A stretch of 33,232 nucleotides of DNA from Bacteroidia bacterium (GCA_020846335.1 JADLED010000259.1:1-33232); one strand, 5' to 3'; positions 15,579 to 24,463 are shown, counted from the first letter of the stretch. Made by a program: numbers and translations. The notes: generated by a model not told the origin, from the sequence alone.

Positions 15579-15914
15579 ATGCCCGAAAAAGATTTTTTTG
15601 AAATGGTGTATCAGGTGGTGCGGCTCATTCCGAAGGGTCGCGTTACCAGTTATGGCGCTATTGCTACATATCTTGGGGCCAAAGGTTCGTCGCGGGTGGT
15701 GGGTTATGCCATGAACGGGGCACACCGGGTAAAACCAAAAGTGCCTGCACACCGGGTGGTGAACCGAAACGGACTGCTTACCGGAAAACATCATTTTGAA
15801 ACGCCCTATGCCATGCAGGAATTATTGGAAAAGGAAAAAATACGTGTGAAGGAAGATAAGGTGGTGAATTTTAAACAACTTTTTTGGGACCCATCTTTTG
15901 AACTCAAACTTTAA
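15579..15914 (+). CDS. Alkyltransferase-like (ATL) DNA repair protein
   Basis: 111 residues, the size of the C-terminal DNA-binding domain of O6-alkylguanine-DNA alkyltransferase. Family features: IPKGRVTSYGAIATYLG (17-33), the SSRVVGYAMN segment (37-46) with the arginine finger Arg39, and PAHRVVNRNG (56-65). The active-site cysteine of the PCHRV motif is alanine (Ala57), so it cannot accept an alkyl group. That defines ATL proteins, which bind O6-alkylguanine and flag it for nucleotide excision repair; E. coli and fission yeast versions have Trp here. ATG start; divergent from gltX, and its end overlaps the next gene by 17 nt, suggesting an operon. Confidence 0.9.
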   Translation: MPEKDFFEMVYQVVRLIPKGRVTSYGAIATYLGAKGSSRVVGYAMNGAHRVKPKVPAHRVVNRNGLLTGKHHFETPYAMQELLEKEKIRVKEDKVVNFKQLFWDPSFELKL

Positions 15915-17448
15915 TAATAAAGGCATTAAAAAACCAAACATATTTGACATTTTAATTTACAGCCTTATTCTTGGCTGGGTGCTGTATTACCGCTATCAGG
16001 TGTTAATGGCCTTTTCGTTTGTATATACCGACAGCGACCAAAACATTATGTGGGAAGGCTTGAGAAATTACTCACGCGGCGAATTTCACGAACCAAGGTT
16101 TTATGGGCAGGCCTACAATACTTTTTTGGAAGCACTGTTGGCTGTGCCCCTGTATTGGAAAGGAATGGCGCCATACGTGGCTCTGCCCTTTGTAACCATG
16201 CTGTTAACGCTCGTGCCATTTATTGTGATTTCGTTTTTTACTTTTTTAAAACGCTCGGTATTTTTTGGTTGTGTTATTTTATCCTTACCGCTGTTGCTTC
16301 CACCCGAATATGCCTTTATTACCAGTATGCCCAGAGGTTTTGTTACAGGTATTTTTTTCGCGGGCCTGGGTTGCATTGGCACTTTTTATCCCGACAAAAA
16401 ATGGAGTTTTTTTTACTCCGCTTTAATGGCCATGTTGGCTTACACGGTTAATTCCAATGCGGTGTTACTCTCGCTGCCTTGTTTGTTTTATTTGTTTTTG
16501 ATGAACCTTAAAAAACCCTGGTTTTATGCCTTGTCAGGTGCAGGAATTTTGTTAGGTGGAATCGTACATTTTGCATTAAACTATTTTTACACAAGTCATC
16601 CCTTTTACAATTTGCATGGCATTACTCTGGAATATTCTTTTGGTGCAGTGGCCAATTCATTAAAAGATTTTCCTGCTTTTTTTGGAACGAACACACCTTT
16701 GCTCTGGAAAAGTGGATACGCATTATTAATTAGCTTTTTAGTTATTGGATTGTATTTTCTCATTAAAAAAGAATACAGAAAAGCCCTGCCTGTTTTAATA
16801 ATGCCTTTGGTAATTGTGCTCACACTTGGTGTTAACAAAGTACATGATGGTACCGATTCTGTTTTTTTTCACCTTTCGCGCATGTACCTTTCTTTGCCGC
16901 TTGTTTTTGCTTTTTCCTTATCGCTTTTTAGTCCGGATTTTGAACCCAAAATTTATTATTTATGGTTGTTGGTGCCCCGCAGTTACTATCACTCACAGCT
17001 TGGCCAATTGGAAACAAGTGTGCAAAAAAACGTGGAACACACCGGCCGAGAAATTGTGCTGGTAAGTAAAATTGAGCCCATTTTGATGGATTGCGAACGT
17101 TTGGCTTCAGTTTGTAAAATACACAAAGTGGACTTGTTTGTGGTAGCCAATCATTTTTATTTTGATGCTTACGCACATGGCTGTACCAGTTGTATGGAAG
17201 AATTTCCGAAAACACTAAATCCCCGCTACGAGCGTCGTACCTGGCGTTTGTTGGAAGACGAAAATAAAGTTTACAAAACGGTTATGTTTATTGACATGGA
17301 CAATCACATAGGCGATGGTCAAACCATTATTAAAAAAATTCCGGAAACGGTGGATTTGTATTTGGTGGAGAATAACAGGCTAAAAACTATGGAGTTGTTG
17401 GATTCGTTGCATGTGAGTTATAGGGTGTTTAGGGATGGAAGGGACTGA
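15898..17448 (+). CDS. GT-C-like multi-span membrane protein
   Basis: 516 residues from a TTG at 15898, the only reasonable start, inside the 3' end of the ATL gene. One span near 17-40 is followed by a loop with VYTDSDQNIMWEGLRNY and FYGQAYNTFLEALL, resembling the acidic first loop of GT-C glycosyltransferases such as the ArnT/PMT type. Eight or more further spans run to about residue 350. A soluble C-terminal region of about 165 residues follows, with a cysteine pair (CTSC) and MFIDMDNHIGDGQ. A polyprenyl-phosphate-sugar transferase role is inference. The stop codon TGA lies in the second unit of a 9-bp tandem repeat, so the C-terminal residues GRD are repeat-encoded. Confidence 0.7.
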   Translation: MNSNFNNKGIKKPNIFDILIYSLILGWVLYYRYQVLMAFSFVYTDSDQNIMWEGLRNYSRGEFHEPRFYGQAYNTFLEALLAVPLYWKGMAPYVALPFVTMLLTLVPFIVISFFTFLKRSVFFGCVILSLPLLLPPEYAFITSMPRGFVTGIFFAGLGCIGTFYPDKKWSFFYSALMAMLAYTVNSNAVLLSLPCLFYLFLMNLKKPWFYALSGAGILLGGIVHFALNYFYTSHPFYNLHGITLEYSFGAVANSLKDFPAFFGTNTPLLWKSGYALLISFLVIGLYFLIKKEYRKALPVLIMPLVIVLTLGVNKVHDGTDSVFFHLSRMYLSLPLVFAFSLSLFSPDFEPKIYYLWLLVPRSYYHSQLGQLETSVQKNVEHTGREIVLVSKIEPILMDCERLASVCKIHKVDLFVVANHFYFDAYAHGCTSCMEEFPKTLNPRYERRTWRLLEDENKVYKTVMFIDMDNHIGDGQTIIKKIPETVDLYLVENNRLKTMELLDSLHVSYRVFRDGRD

Positions 17449-17557
17449 AGGGACTGAAGGGACTGAAGGGACCGAAGGGACAGAAGGGACAGAAGGGATA
17501 AAAGGGACTCAAGGGACAGAAGGGATGGAAGGGACAGAAGGGACGGAAGGGACAAGA
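17432..17557 (+). repeat. 9-bp tandem repeat, 14 units of GGGACNGAA
   Basis: Fourteen uninterrupted 9-bp units. Three adjacent GGGACTGAA units (17441-17467) are followed by variants with C, A or G at position 6 (GGGACAGAA most often) and degenerate units GGGATGGAA and GGGATAAAA; the final unit is GGGACAAGA. It begins in the last codons of the upstream gene and supplies its stop codon. Unit length is a multiple of three, so copy changes keep frame. Confidence 0.95.
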
Positions 17558-17628
17558 TTCAGGAATCAAAATTTAAGGTTTTAAAGCGAACTCGTTTTGA
17601 AGAAAGGAATTATTTAGATAATTCAGTT

Positions 17629-17991
17629 TTACACCTTCCCCGTCCTTTTCTCAGCCAACTTGAGGGCCTGTTTAAACAAATCGTTTAGCTTTTTAATGGG
17701 AATATCCTTATCAGGTGCTATCAAAAATATTTTTATGAATTCACGTTTTTCCTGCAACAAATCTTTGTGAGTCATTTGTTGCGAATCGAAAAAACCTATG
17801 TAGGGTACTTTCAATTTTTTATGTTGCCATAAATAACACCACATTTTACCATTGTAATAATAAAAGGGCATGCCGTATTTCCAATGCTCGCTAACCTTGT
17901 CGGACTGAGATAGAATATACCCTCTCAAATAAAGCAAACAACTTTTATCTGGTTCGGTTCGGCTAAGAAAAAAAGAATCAATGGCGTTCAT
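17629..17991 (-). CDS. DUF1801 domain protein
   Basis: 120 residues with ATG at 17991. The pattern LSRTEPDKSCLLYLRGYIL, then HWKYGMPFYYYNGKMWCYLW and VPYIGFFDSQQMTHKDLLQE, matches DUF1801 (YdhG-like), a small alpha/beta fold common in Bacteroidota. Some relatives have been named iron chaperone-like on structural grounds, but a biochemical role is not established. The Lys-rich C-terminal part (AEKRTGKV) is usual for this group. No operon partner; the gene stands between the tandem repeat and the bestrophin gene. Confidence 0.8.
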   Translation of the reverse strand: MNAIDSFFLSRTEPDKSCLLYLRGYILSQSDKVSEHWKYGMPFYYYNGKMWCYLWQHKKLKVPYIGFFDSQQMTHKDLLQEKREFIKIFLIAPDKDIPIKKLNDLFKQALKLAEKRTGKV

Positions 17992-18074
17992 TGTGGATTG
18001 GCTTTTACTCTAATCGAAATAAAACACTGTGCACCCCTGCATCTCCCGTTCGTTGTGCTGAAAAATTTAGTTTT

Positions 18075-19037
18075 CTACAACAACACATCGTGCACGGGTT
18101 TAATTTTTTCAGGCAAATTATCTTCACCCAACATGTCTTTCAAATCAATTTCAATGTTCCGGATAATGGTATAAATGGGTACATCGTTCAATAAACCCTC
18201 AAATGGATTTTCGCTGTAATCGCCAATGTATTCCATCAACGAAAATATCCACGACACAATCATGTTAAACGGAATCAACAACCAAATCATGCCTTCACCC
18301 AGATTTTTAAATTCGCTGATCATGCCAAACGGTAACAAAATAGTGAAAATGATAATGAAAATGGTGCTCGAAGTGGCGAATTGGCGAGGCAATGGTGTGT
18401 TTTTAATGCGTTCGCTACGCCCCTGCTCGCCATACAATTCCGTAATGTGTTTTTGCAATTCCATGTGGCGGTAATCGTCAATCAGTCCGGCACGTTTTAG
18501 TTCCATCAGGTGTTGCGATTGTTTGTCGAGCAATTGCACCGGCGCATTTTTTTTACTACGTATCCACACATGTTCTTCGGCACTTAAAAATGGTGAGAGT
18601 TCATCCTCAAAAGAACCGTAAGCAAATTTTTTTTCAAAATAATTACGGTACCAGGTGTTAACCTTTTTTTGATGCTCCCATTGTGTGCGTTGCCACATGG
18701 CGTGTTTTAAAGAATATAACCAGGCAATGTGCCGGTAGATAAGTGTTTTAACCTCGGCATCAATTTTTGGCTTGTGAACCGGCACTTTTGCAAATTCATC
18801 CGTAACAAAAGCCCTTGCCGATGCTGCAAAGGCACGGCTAATGTTGGTAATACCGCCCCATATTTTGCGTGCCTCCCAACTGCGGTCGTAAGCCTGATTG
18901 TTTTTAAAGCCTACATAAAAAGCAACGGCCGTACCGATTAACGATACCGGCAACCAGGGAATGGCAACCCATCTCCAACCCAGATACTCATAAACAAACA
19001 TGGCAAACAATCCAGTTATTAACGACAACAACAACAA
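18075..19037 (-). CDS. Bestrophin-family ion channel
   Basis: About 320 residues from a TTG at 19037. Bestrophin signatures: WRWVAIPWLPVSLIGTAVAF, the channel-neck segment VGFKNNQAYDRSWEARKIWG, and later spans ending in MIVSWIFSLMEYIGDYSENPFEGLLNDVP, close to the acidic calcium-clasp-like region of the family. Prokaryotic members form pentameric cation or anion channels in the inner membrane. The start is doubtful: homologous-looking sequence continues upstream in frame (IKRQISPLLIYFFTWRL) to a TAA at 19086-19088, with an ATG directly before that TAA and no ATG after it. The real start may be a rare codon, or the N-terminus may have been shortened by the stop. Confidence 0.85.
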   Translation of the reverse strand: MLLLSLITGLFAMFVYEYLGWRWVAIPWLPVSLIGTAVAFYVGFKNNQAYDRSWEARKIWGGITNISRAFAASARAFVTDEFAKVPVHKPKIDAEVKTLIYRHIAWLYSLKHAMWQRTQWEHQKKVNTWYRNYFEKKFAYGSFEDELSPFLSAEEHVWIRSKKNAPVQLLDKQSQHLMELKRAGLIDDYRHMELQKHITELYGEQGRSERIKNTPLPRQFATSSTIFIIIFTILLPFGMISEFKNLGEGMIWLLIPFNMIVSWIFSLMEYIGDYSENPFEGLLNDVPIYTIIRNIEIDLKDMLGEDNLPEKIKPVHDVLL

Positions 19038-19100
19038 GCGCCATGTGAAAAAATAAATCAGGAGGGGACTTATTTGTCTTTTTATTTACATAAACGTGTA

Positions 19101-19754
19101 TTAAGAATTTGCTAATTTTTTAATATCCTTTACTTCCAGAATCTTTTTGGAGTAGCCCACCGAAGAGGCTTTAATCATGGCCTGTCCCAATTCGGCCAGT
19201 GTTGACACAAAGCCCGGAAATACCAGTTTGAAGAAGGGGTACATCCATTTTATGTACTTGTAATATTTCAGGGTATTTTTTAATCCTTTAGTGGGTTGCA
19301 TATAGCCCGGCCTGAACATATAGGAATTTGGAAATAATTTAATTAGGTCGTTTTCGGTTTTACCTTTTACGCGTGCCCACATGCTTTTGCCTTTCTCACT
19401 GCTATCGGTAGCTGCACCAGAAATGTAACAAAAACACAGTTGCGGATTGGCCTGAGCCAAGGCATTTGCAAATCCCAGAGTTAAAGTATGGGTCATTCTG
19501 GTATAATCGCTTTCGTTCATGCCCACTGAGGAAACACCTAAACAAAACAAACAAGCCTGATAGCCGCTTAGTTTCGGAGCTATGGTTTTTAAATCAAAAA
19601 AATCGGCATGAATTATTTCTTTAAGTTTAGCATGTGTTGTGCCACAGGTTTTTCTGCCCACCACTAAAACCTCACTTATTAAAGGCGACAGAAGGCACTC
19701 GTGCAATACCCCTTCGCCAACCATGCCTGTTGTTCCTGTTAAAATTATTTTCAT
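19101..19754 (-). CDS. NAD(P)-binding atypical SDR / epimerase-like protein
   Basis: 217 residues with ATG at 19754. The N-terminal Rossmann motif TGTTGMVGEGVLHECL (6-21) and VLVVGRK after the second strand show an NAD(P)-binding atypical short-chain dehydrogenase of the HTATIP2/YwnB-like kind. FCYISGAATDSS holds the serine position of the fold, and ARVKGKTENDL replaces the usual YxxxK, so the catalytic Tyr seems absent and oxidoreductase activity is doubtful. Members often act as NADPH sensors or have unknown roles. It starts 18 nt after the pirin stop, so the two are probably co-transcribed; the bestrophin gene follows on the same strand. Confidence 0.8.
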   Translation of the reverse strand: MKIILTGTTGMVGEGVLHECLLSPLISEVLVVGRKTCGTTHAKLKEIIHADFFDLKTIAPKLSGYQACLFCLGVSSVGMNESDYTRMTHTLTLGFANALAQANPQLCFCYISGAATDSSEKGKSMWARVKGKTENDLIKLFPNSYMFRPGYMQPTKGLKNTLKYYKYIKWMYPFFKLVFPGFVSTLAELGQAMIKASSVGYSKKILEVKDIKKLANS

Positions 19755-19772
19755 TGCTAAATTGTTGTTTTT

Positions 19773-20642
19773 CTAATTTAATACTCCAAATTTACCCGCA
19801 TTAAACTCATCAATTGCTTCATACAATTCTTCGCGCGTATTCATTACAAATGGGCCGTACTGGGCAATGGGTTCGTTAATTGGCAGGCCACTCAACAATA
19901 ATATCACACTGTTTTTTGTTGCATGAATGTTTATGCCATCACCTAAATTCTTAAATAACACAAACTCGTGCTCAGATGCCGTTTTGCCATTTACTTCAAC
20001 CGCACCTTCCACCACCAGCATATTGCAGTTATGATTTTGCGGCACCAGGGTGTTTAATTTTCCATTTTCGTTCAGTCGGATATCGAACACATTCATTTGG
20101 GTGAAGGTTTTGGCCGGGCCTTTTACGCCATTGCATTCACCGGCAATTACATTTACCGTTCCTCCATTATTGTCCAAAATAACTTTACCCATTTGCGCGG
20201 CTTCAATGGCCTGATAGCCGGCCGGAGCGAGCTTATTGGCGCGGGGCAGATTTACCCACAATTGCACCATTTGAAAGGCTCCACCTGTTTTAGAAAAATT
20301 TTCTTCGTGATATTCCTTGTGCAAAATTCCAGCGCCTGCAGTCATCCATTGCACATCGCCCGCATTAATAACGCCGCTATTGCCCTTGCTGTCGTGGTGC
20401 GCCACCGAACCCTTGTAGGCAATGGTCACGGTTTCAAAACCCTTGTGCGGGTGCGAGCCAACACCCCGTGGTGTATCGGAGGGCCCAAAATTAAATTCAG
20501 GATTAAAATCCAACATCAAAAACGGACTCACGCGCATTCGGTCGTTAAAACCCGTTGGAAAATAATTATACACTCTAAAACCGTCGCCCACCATGCCGTA
20601 ATTGGCCGGACGTTTAAACACTTGTTCTATTTCTTTTATCAT
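19773..20642 (-). CDS. Pirin family protein
   Basis: 289 residues, full length for the pirin bicupin family. The N-terminal cupin has the complete metal site: His64 and His66 in GVGSHPHKGFETVTIAY, then His108 and Glu110 in AGAGILHKEYHE, the HxH...HxE ligand set that holds iron in pirins and quercetinases. The second cupin (about 170-270) has lost metal ligands, as is usual. The ending PINEPIAQYGPFVMNTREEL is a family hallmark. Bacterial pirins are described as quercetin 2,3-dioxygenases or metabolic regulators; which applies is not visible. ATG at 20642, first gene of the leftward pirin-SDR unit. Confidence 0.93.
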   Translation of the reverse strand: MIKEIEQVFKRPANYGMVGDGFRVYNYFPTGFNDRMRVSPFLMLDFNPEFNFGPSDTPRGVGSHPHKGFETVTIAYKGSVAHHDSKGNSGVINAGDVQWMTAGAGILHKEYHEENFSKTGGAFQMVQLWVNLPRANKLAPAGYQAIEAAQMGKVILDNNGGTVNVIAGECNGVKGPAKTFTQMNVFDIRLNENGKLNTLVPQNHNCNMLVVEGAVEVNGKTASEHEFVLFKNLGDGINIHATKNSVILLLSGLPINEPIAQYGPFVMNTREELYEAIDEFNAGKFGVLN

Positions 20643-20884
20643 TTCCGCTGTTTCTTACTAAGGTCTAAATTAAACAATAGATTGTTATTTTGTTTTCAAA
20701 ACAAAAACTAATAAATCCTAATGTATATCTTTCTGTTTACGACTGTTTCCGAATAAATTGGATTCATTCCACATGCAAATTACTTTCAAAATTAAGGTGC
20801 GTCTTCCAATTTTATGTTACTACAATTTAATATGTGTTGAAATGCCTGCGATTTTAATTAAATTAGTAGTGTTAGAAACCTGAA

Positions 20885-23299
20885 TTGGAAAATAGCTTTT
20901 TACATTTGATAAATAACGGTGGCACTGCCGGTTCGCTGATTCGCACAAAAAACTGGGCCAATACCAGTATGGGCAGAGCGCAGGAGTGGCCCACAGTACT
21001 AATTAATCAGTTAAATTTTCTTCTCAATTGCAACAGTCCCATGTTTTTACTTTGGGGCGAACAACTTTTATTTTTTGGCAACGATGCACTATTTGAAACC
21101 GGGTATTTTAATAATAAACAAAGTCAACAACTAATCGGTGAATCCACGGTTAATGTTTTTGGTAAAAGCTGGGCTCAAATTGAACCTATAATCACAAGAA
21201 TACTTCAGGGTGATAACTCGTTGATCGGGCATCCTCAAAACCTTTTTTTTAACTCTGAAAACGGCGAGCAACCAGAACCGCTTAACACTTTATTTTGCGG
21301 CATTTACAACGAGTGGGGCAAGGTTGCAGGTGTATTAGCCATTACCGATAAAAACCATCTGCCTTCAACCTCTACCTTTAACAGGTTACGTTTGCCTGAA
21401 ATTGAAGAAAAAATTTCCAAGCTGAATTCCATCGTTCAATCGAGCGACGATGCCATTATTACCATGAATATGGATGGAACCATTACCAGTTGGAACGAAT
21501 CGGCGGAACGTATTTTTGGTTATAACTCAGCCGAAATGGTTGGTTTTAAATCCACAGCCACCTTGCCTGCCGACAAAAACGAAGAAGCCGTTTACTTGTT
21601 AAGTTCGGTAAACATGGGTCAAAAAATCAGCAATTTAATTACACGCCGGCTTCACAAATCAGGTAGTGTGATTGATGTGGCCATTAGCGTGTCGCCAATT
21701 TTCGACACCAAAGGAACTATTAAAGGTCTGTCGAAAATTGTACGCGACATTACTTACCAAAAGCGTAACGAACAGCTCATCATTGAAAATGAAGAACGGC
21801 TTCAACTGGTGCTAAGCGTGAGTGATTTGGGCACATGGGAACTTGATTTGCAAACCAACGAAATACGTTATTCAAAAAAATACCTCGAAATACTTGGCTA
21901 CAAAGAGCCACAGGCCTTTACCCATGCAGAGCTCCTAAAACACGTTTACCCCGATGACTGGGAAGTACGTGAGCGTGCCATGAAAAATGCCGTGAGTGAA
22001 GGTGTGTTGAATTATGAATTCAGATTGATGCGACACGATGGTTCGCTGCGATGGATTGAGGCGAAGGGACAGGTGTTTTACGACAACGAAAAAAAACCCG
22101 CTAAACTAATTGGCACATTCAGAGATATTACCGAGCGCCGTCACCGCGTGGATGAGTTGCGCGAAAGTGAACAAAAATTCAGGATTTTGGCCGACTCTGT
22201 GCCGCAGTTAATCTGGACGGGCGACACAAACGGCAACCTCAATTATTTTAATTTATCGTTATTTGAGTACACTGGGTTAACACCTAAACAAATTCATAAA
22301 GACGGCTGGATACAAATTGTGCACCCCGACGACCGTTTGGAAAGTGTGAAACAATGGGCCGCAGCCATTAACGAAGGTGTTCCCTTTCTTACCGAACACC
22401 GATTCAGACGCTACGACGGCGAGTACCGCTGGCATTTAAGCCGCGCCTTGCCACAAAAGGATGCTCTGGGTCAAACACAGATGTGGGTGGGCACCAGCAC
22501 CGATGTGCACGACCAAAAGGTATTTTCGGAGGAGCTTGAAAAAAATGTACAGGCGCGCACCATCGAATTAAAAAATGCGATTAAAGAGCTGGTAAAAACC
22601 AATCAGGAGCTGGAACAGTTTGCCTATGTGTCGAGCCACGATTTGCAGGAACCTTTGCGCAAAATACAAACCTTTTCGGGCATACTTTCTTCAGGAAAAG
22701 ACATTAGTTCTGAATCAAGAATTTACCTCGACAAAATTAATGCTTCGGCCAGTCGTATGTCGGAGTTGATTAAGGACTTACTCAATTATTCGCGCTTATC
22801 AAAAAAGGAAGCCTTGTTTTCTGAAACCGACCTTAATCTGGTGCTTGACAAAGTGAAAAATGATTTCGAAGTATTGATTCAGCAAAAAAAAGCCATAGTG
22901 TTAAGCACACGGTTACCTCTGGTAAAAGCCATTCCCATTCAAATGAATCAGCTCATTTACAATTTAATTGGCAACGCTTTAAAATTCTGCGACCAAAAAC
23001 CCTTTATTGAGATTTCATCAAAAAAAGCCTCACCTCAGGAATTAAGTACCATTCAGGGTGCCAACGACAAAGGAAATTACCACCACTTAATGTTTAAAGA
23101 CAATGGCATTGGTTTTTCGCAGGAATACGCGCAACAAATCTTCACCATTTTTCAGCGCTTAAACGACATTCAAAAATACAGTGGCACCGGCATTGGTTTA
23201 GCCATGTGTAAAAAAATAGCCGAAAATCATAACGGATTTATTAAAGCTGATAGTGCACCTGGAAAGGGTTCTACCTTTCATGTGTTTTTGCCTTATTAA
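20885..23299 (+). CDS. Soluble multi-PAS sensor histidine kinase
   Basis: 804 residues from a TTG at 20885, three codons after an in-frame stop, so no longer start is possible. No membrane span. Domains: a divergent PAS-like region (about 30-160), PAS (about 178-292, with IVQSSDDAIITMNMDGTITS), PAS/PAC (about 303-420, ending GTFRDITERRH), PAS/PAC (about 428-545), a coiled linker, HisKA with phospho-acceptor His585 in SSHDLQEPLRK, and HATPase with N box NLIGNALKF (693-701), G1 DNGIGF (739-744) and G2 GTGIGLAMCKK (767-777). No receiver domain and no adjacent response regulator, so the partner is elsewhere. The signal is unknown; the third and fourth PAS units have PxDD motifs (PDDWE, PDDRL) typical of the PAS_3 type. 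Confidence 0.92.
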   Translation: MENSFLHLINNGGTAGSLIRTKNWANTSMGRAQEWPTVLINQLNFLLNCNSPMFLLWGEQLLFFGNDALFETGYFNNKQSQQLIGESTVNVFGKSWAQIEPIITRILQGDNSLIGHPQNLFFNSENGEQPEPLNTLFCGIYNEWGKVAGVLAITDKNHLPSTSTFNRLRLPEIEEKISKLNSIVQSSDDAIITMNMDGTITSWNESAERIFGYNSAEMVGFKSTATLPADKNEEAVYLLSSVNMGQKISNLITRRLHKSGSVIDVAISVSPIFDTKGTIKGLSKIVRDITYQKRNEQLIIENEERLQLVLSVSDLGTWELDLQTNEIRYSKKYLEILGYKEPQAFTHAELLKHVYPDDWEVRERAMKNAVSEGVLNYEFRLMRHDGSLRWIEAKGQVFYDNEKKPAKLIGTFRDITERRHRVDELRESEQKFRILADSVPQLIWTGDTNGNLNYFNLSLFEYTGLTPKQIHKDGWIQIVHPDDRLESVKQWAAAINEGVPFLTEHRFRRYDGEYRWHLSRALPQKDALGQTQMWVGTSTDVHDQKVFSEELEKNVQARTIELKNAIKELVKTNQELEQFAYVSSHDLQEPLRKIQTFSGILSSGKDISSESRIYLDKINASASRMSELIKDLLNYSRLSKKEALFSETDLNLVLDKVKNDFEVLIQQKKAIVLSTRLPLVKAIPIQMNQLIYNLIGNALKFCDQKPFIEISSKKASPQELSTIQGANDKGNYHHLMFKDNGIGFSQEYAQQIFTIFQRLNDIQKYSGTGIGLAMCKKIAENHNGFIKADSAPGKGSTFHVFLPY

Positions 23300-23372
23300 A
23301 TGATTGGAAGGCAATGCTAAAAGAGCGACATTGTGAAATCGCCCAATCTCTCCAAAATTAAAATGTACTATT

Positions 23373-24311
23373 TTAGAATTTAACCGTGCGTATTTTTTTG
23401 CCACGGCTGCGCGTGTACCGCGATTTGAAAGAAATACCGTAAGAAACACTAATGGTCATGTAAGAATCCTTGTTGTTTGGATTGCCTCTGGGTGCTTTGT
23501 TAATGGGGTCACCCTTAGCATCTGCACCCTGCCAACCGTAGTTTTTAAACATGCCATCGGGTTGTGTAGTGAGTTCGGGGTTGCGGTTAGATAAAGCGAT
23601 GGCTGTTGCACTTGGTAATTCGGAAGGATTTTTATACACAGTTGAAATGTCGTCCAAATAATCGGTGTTGGTATAACGCCAGTTAACTTCCAAGCCTATG
23701 CGGTGCGACTTACGACGCGATTTATTAATGCCAACGTACATGCCAAAACCAAAAGGAATGCAGTAACCTACTCTTGAATAAGTAACACCTTCTGTTTTAA
23801 CCGGCTGCAATGGAATGTAAGAACCCTGGTAAAGTGTTTTGGGGTTGTGGTAAAAAACACCCATGCCAGTGAATAAATAAGCGGTTAAGTAAGTGGTGGC
23901 CCTGCGGTATATACCGCTTGGATTGGCCGAACTGTAAAACAACCAATTGATGGTGGTTTCCATGTCGTAAATATCGTTTCTGAAACTCAGGTTTCTGTAG
24001 CGCCTACCGGGATTAGTGGAAAGGTTATCGGCACCGGCAATCCTCAAATAATTAAGAGAGGCCTTAACCGACAATTGAGGGTGAAATTTATAGCGCACAA
24101 AAACCCCTTCTGTCCAACGCGATTTGGCAAATTTTAAATCAACAATAAATGGTCGTCCGGCTTTATCTTTACCGCCAATTTCGCCCAGATAATTGGCAAC
24201 ACCTGTTAATACGCCATACTCCATCTTATACCCTTTTTGAGCTTCTGATTTTGTAACCATAGCAAAAAAAAGTACAAGGGAACCGAGAGCACGTATAAGG
24301 GTCTTAGACAT
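23373..24311 (-). CDS. Outer membrane protein, DUF6089 type
   Basis: 312 residues with a signal peptide (1-24, ending SEAQ). The mature protein starts with GVLTGVANYLGEIGGKDK and RPFIVDLKFAKSRWTEGVFVRY, characteristic of the DUF6089 beta-barrel proteins of Bacteroidota, and shows alternating aromatic strands to the end (SYMTISVSYGISFKSRYTR). The final residues are basic (RSRGKKIRTVKF), ending in Phe as outer membrane barrels often do. In other genomes this family often lies near BamA and undecaprenyl or NAD kinase genes; here it stands alone, convergent with the kinase gene. Function is unknown. Confidence 0.82.
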   Translation of the reverse strand: MSKTLIRALGSLVLFFAMVTKSEAQKGYKMEYGVLTGVANYLGEIGGKDKAGRPFIVDLKFAKSRWTEGVFVRYKFHPQLSVKASLNYLRIAGADNLSTNPGRRYRNLSFRNDIYDMETTINWLFYSSANPSGIYRRATTYLTAYLFTGMGVFYHNPKTLYQGSYIPLQPVKTEGVTYSRVGYCIPFGFGMYVGINKSRRKSHRIGLEVNWRYTNTDYLDDISTVYKNPSELPSATAIALSNRNPELTTQPDGMFKNYGWQGADAKGDPINKAPRGNPNNKDSYMTISVSYGISFKSRYTRSRGKKIRTVKF

Positions 24312-24330
24312 TGTTTTATTTAAGAAGCAT

Positions 24331-24338
24331 CAAATATA
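24331..24338 (-). promoter_or_regulatory. Candidate -7 box for the DUF6089 gene
   Basis: TATATTTG on the minus strand matches TAnnTTTG exactly, 19 nt before the ATG at 24311. A -33 TTG could not be identified with confidence. Confidence 0.45.
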
Positions 24339-24463
24339 TTAAATTTTTGCTTTGGTTTTTGATATTGTTAGCCAATTTGTTAAAAATTGAAATAAACCAA
24401 TTAATTGCGTGTCAATAAATTACTCAATAATGTAGTAACAAATGCTTCTACCAGCCTTATTAA

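Noticed and set aside
15579-15914. Active O6-methylguanine-DNA methyltransferase
   Set aside because: The acceptor cysteine is Ala57 and no other cysteine is present in the protein.
16050-16451. 133-codon ORF within the GT-C-like gene
   Set aside because: Alternate frame of a clearly membrane-encoding sequence; its aromatic-rich composition is expected from that overlap.
17432-17557. CRISPR array
   Set aside because: Units are 9 bp and contiguous, with no spacers and no cas genes nearby; it is a simple tandem repeat.
20097-20711. 204-codon plus-strand ORF
   Set aside because: Antisense to pirin, whose metal ligands are all present; the translation has no recognisable feature.
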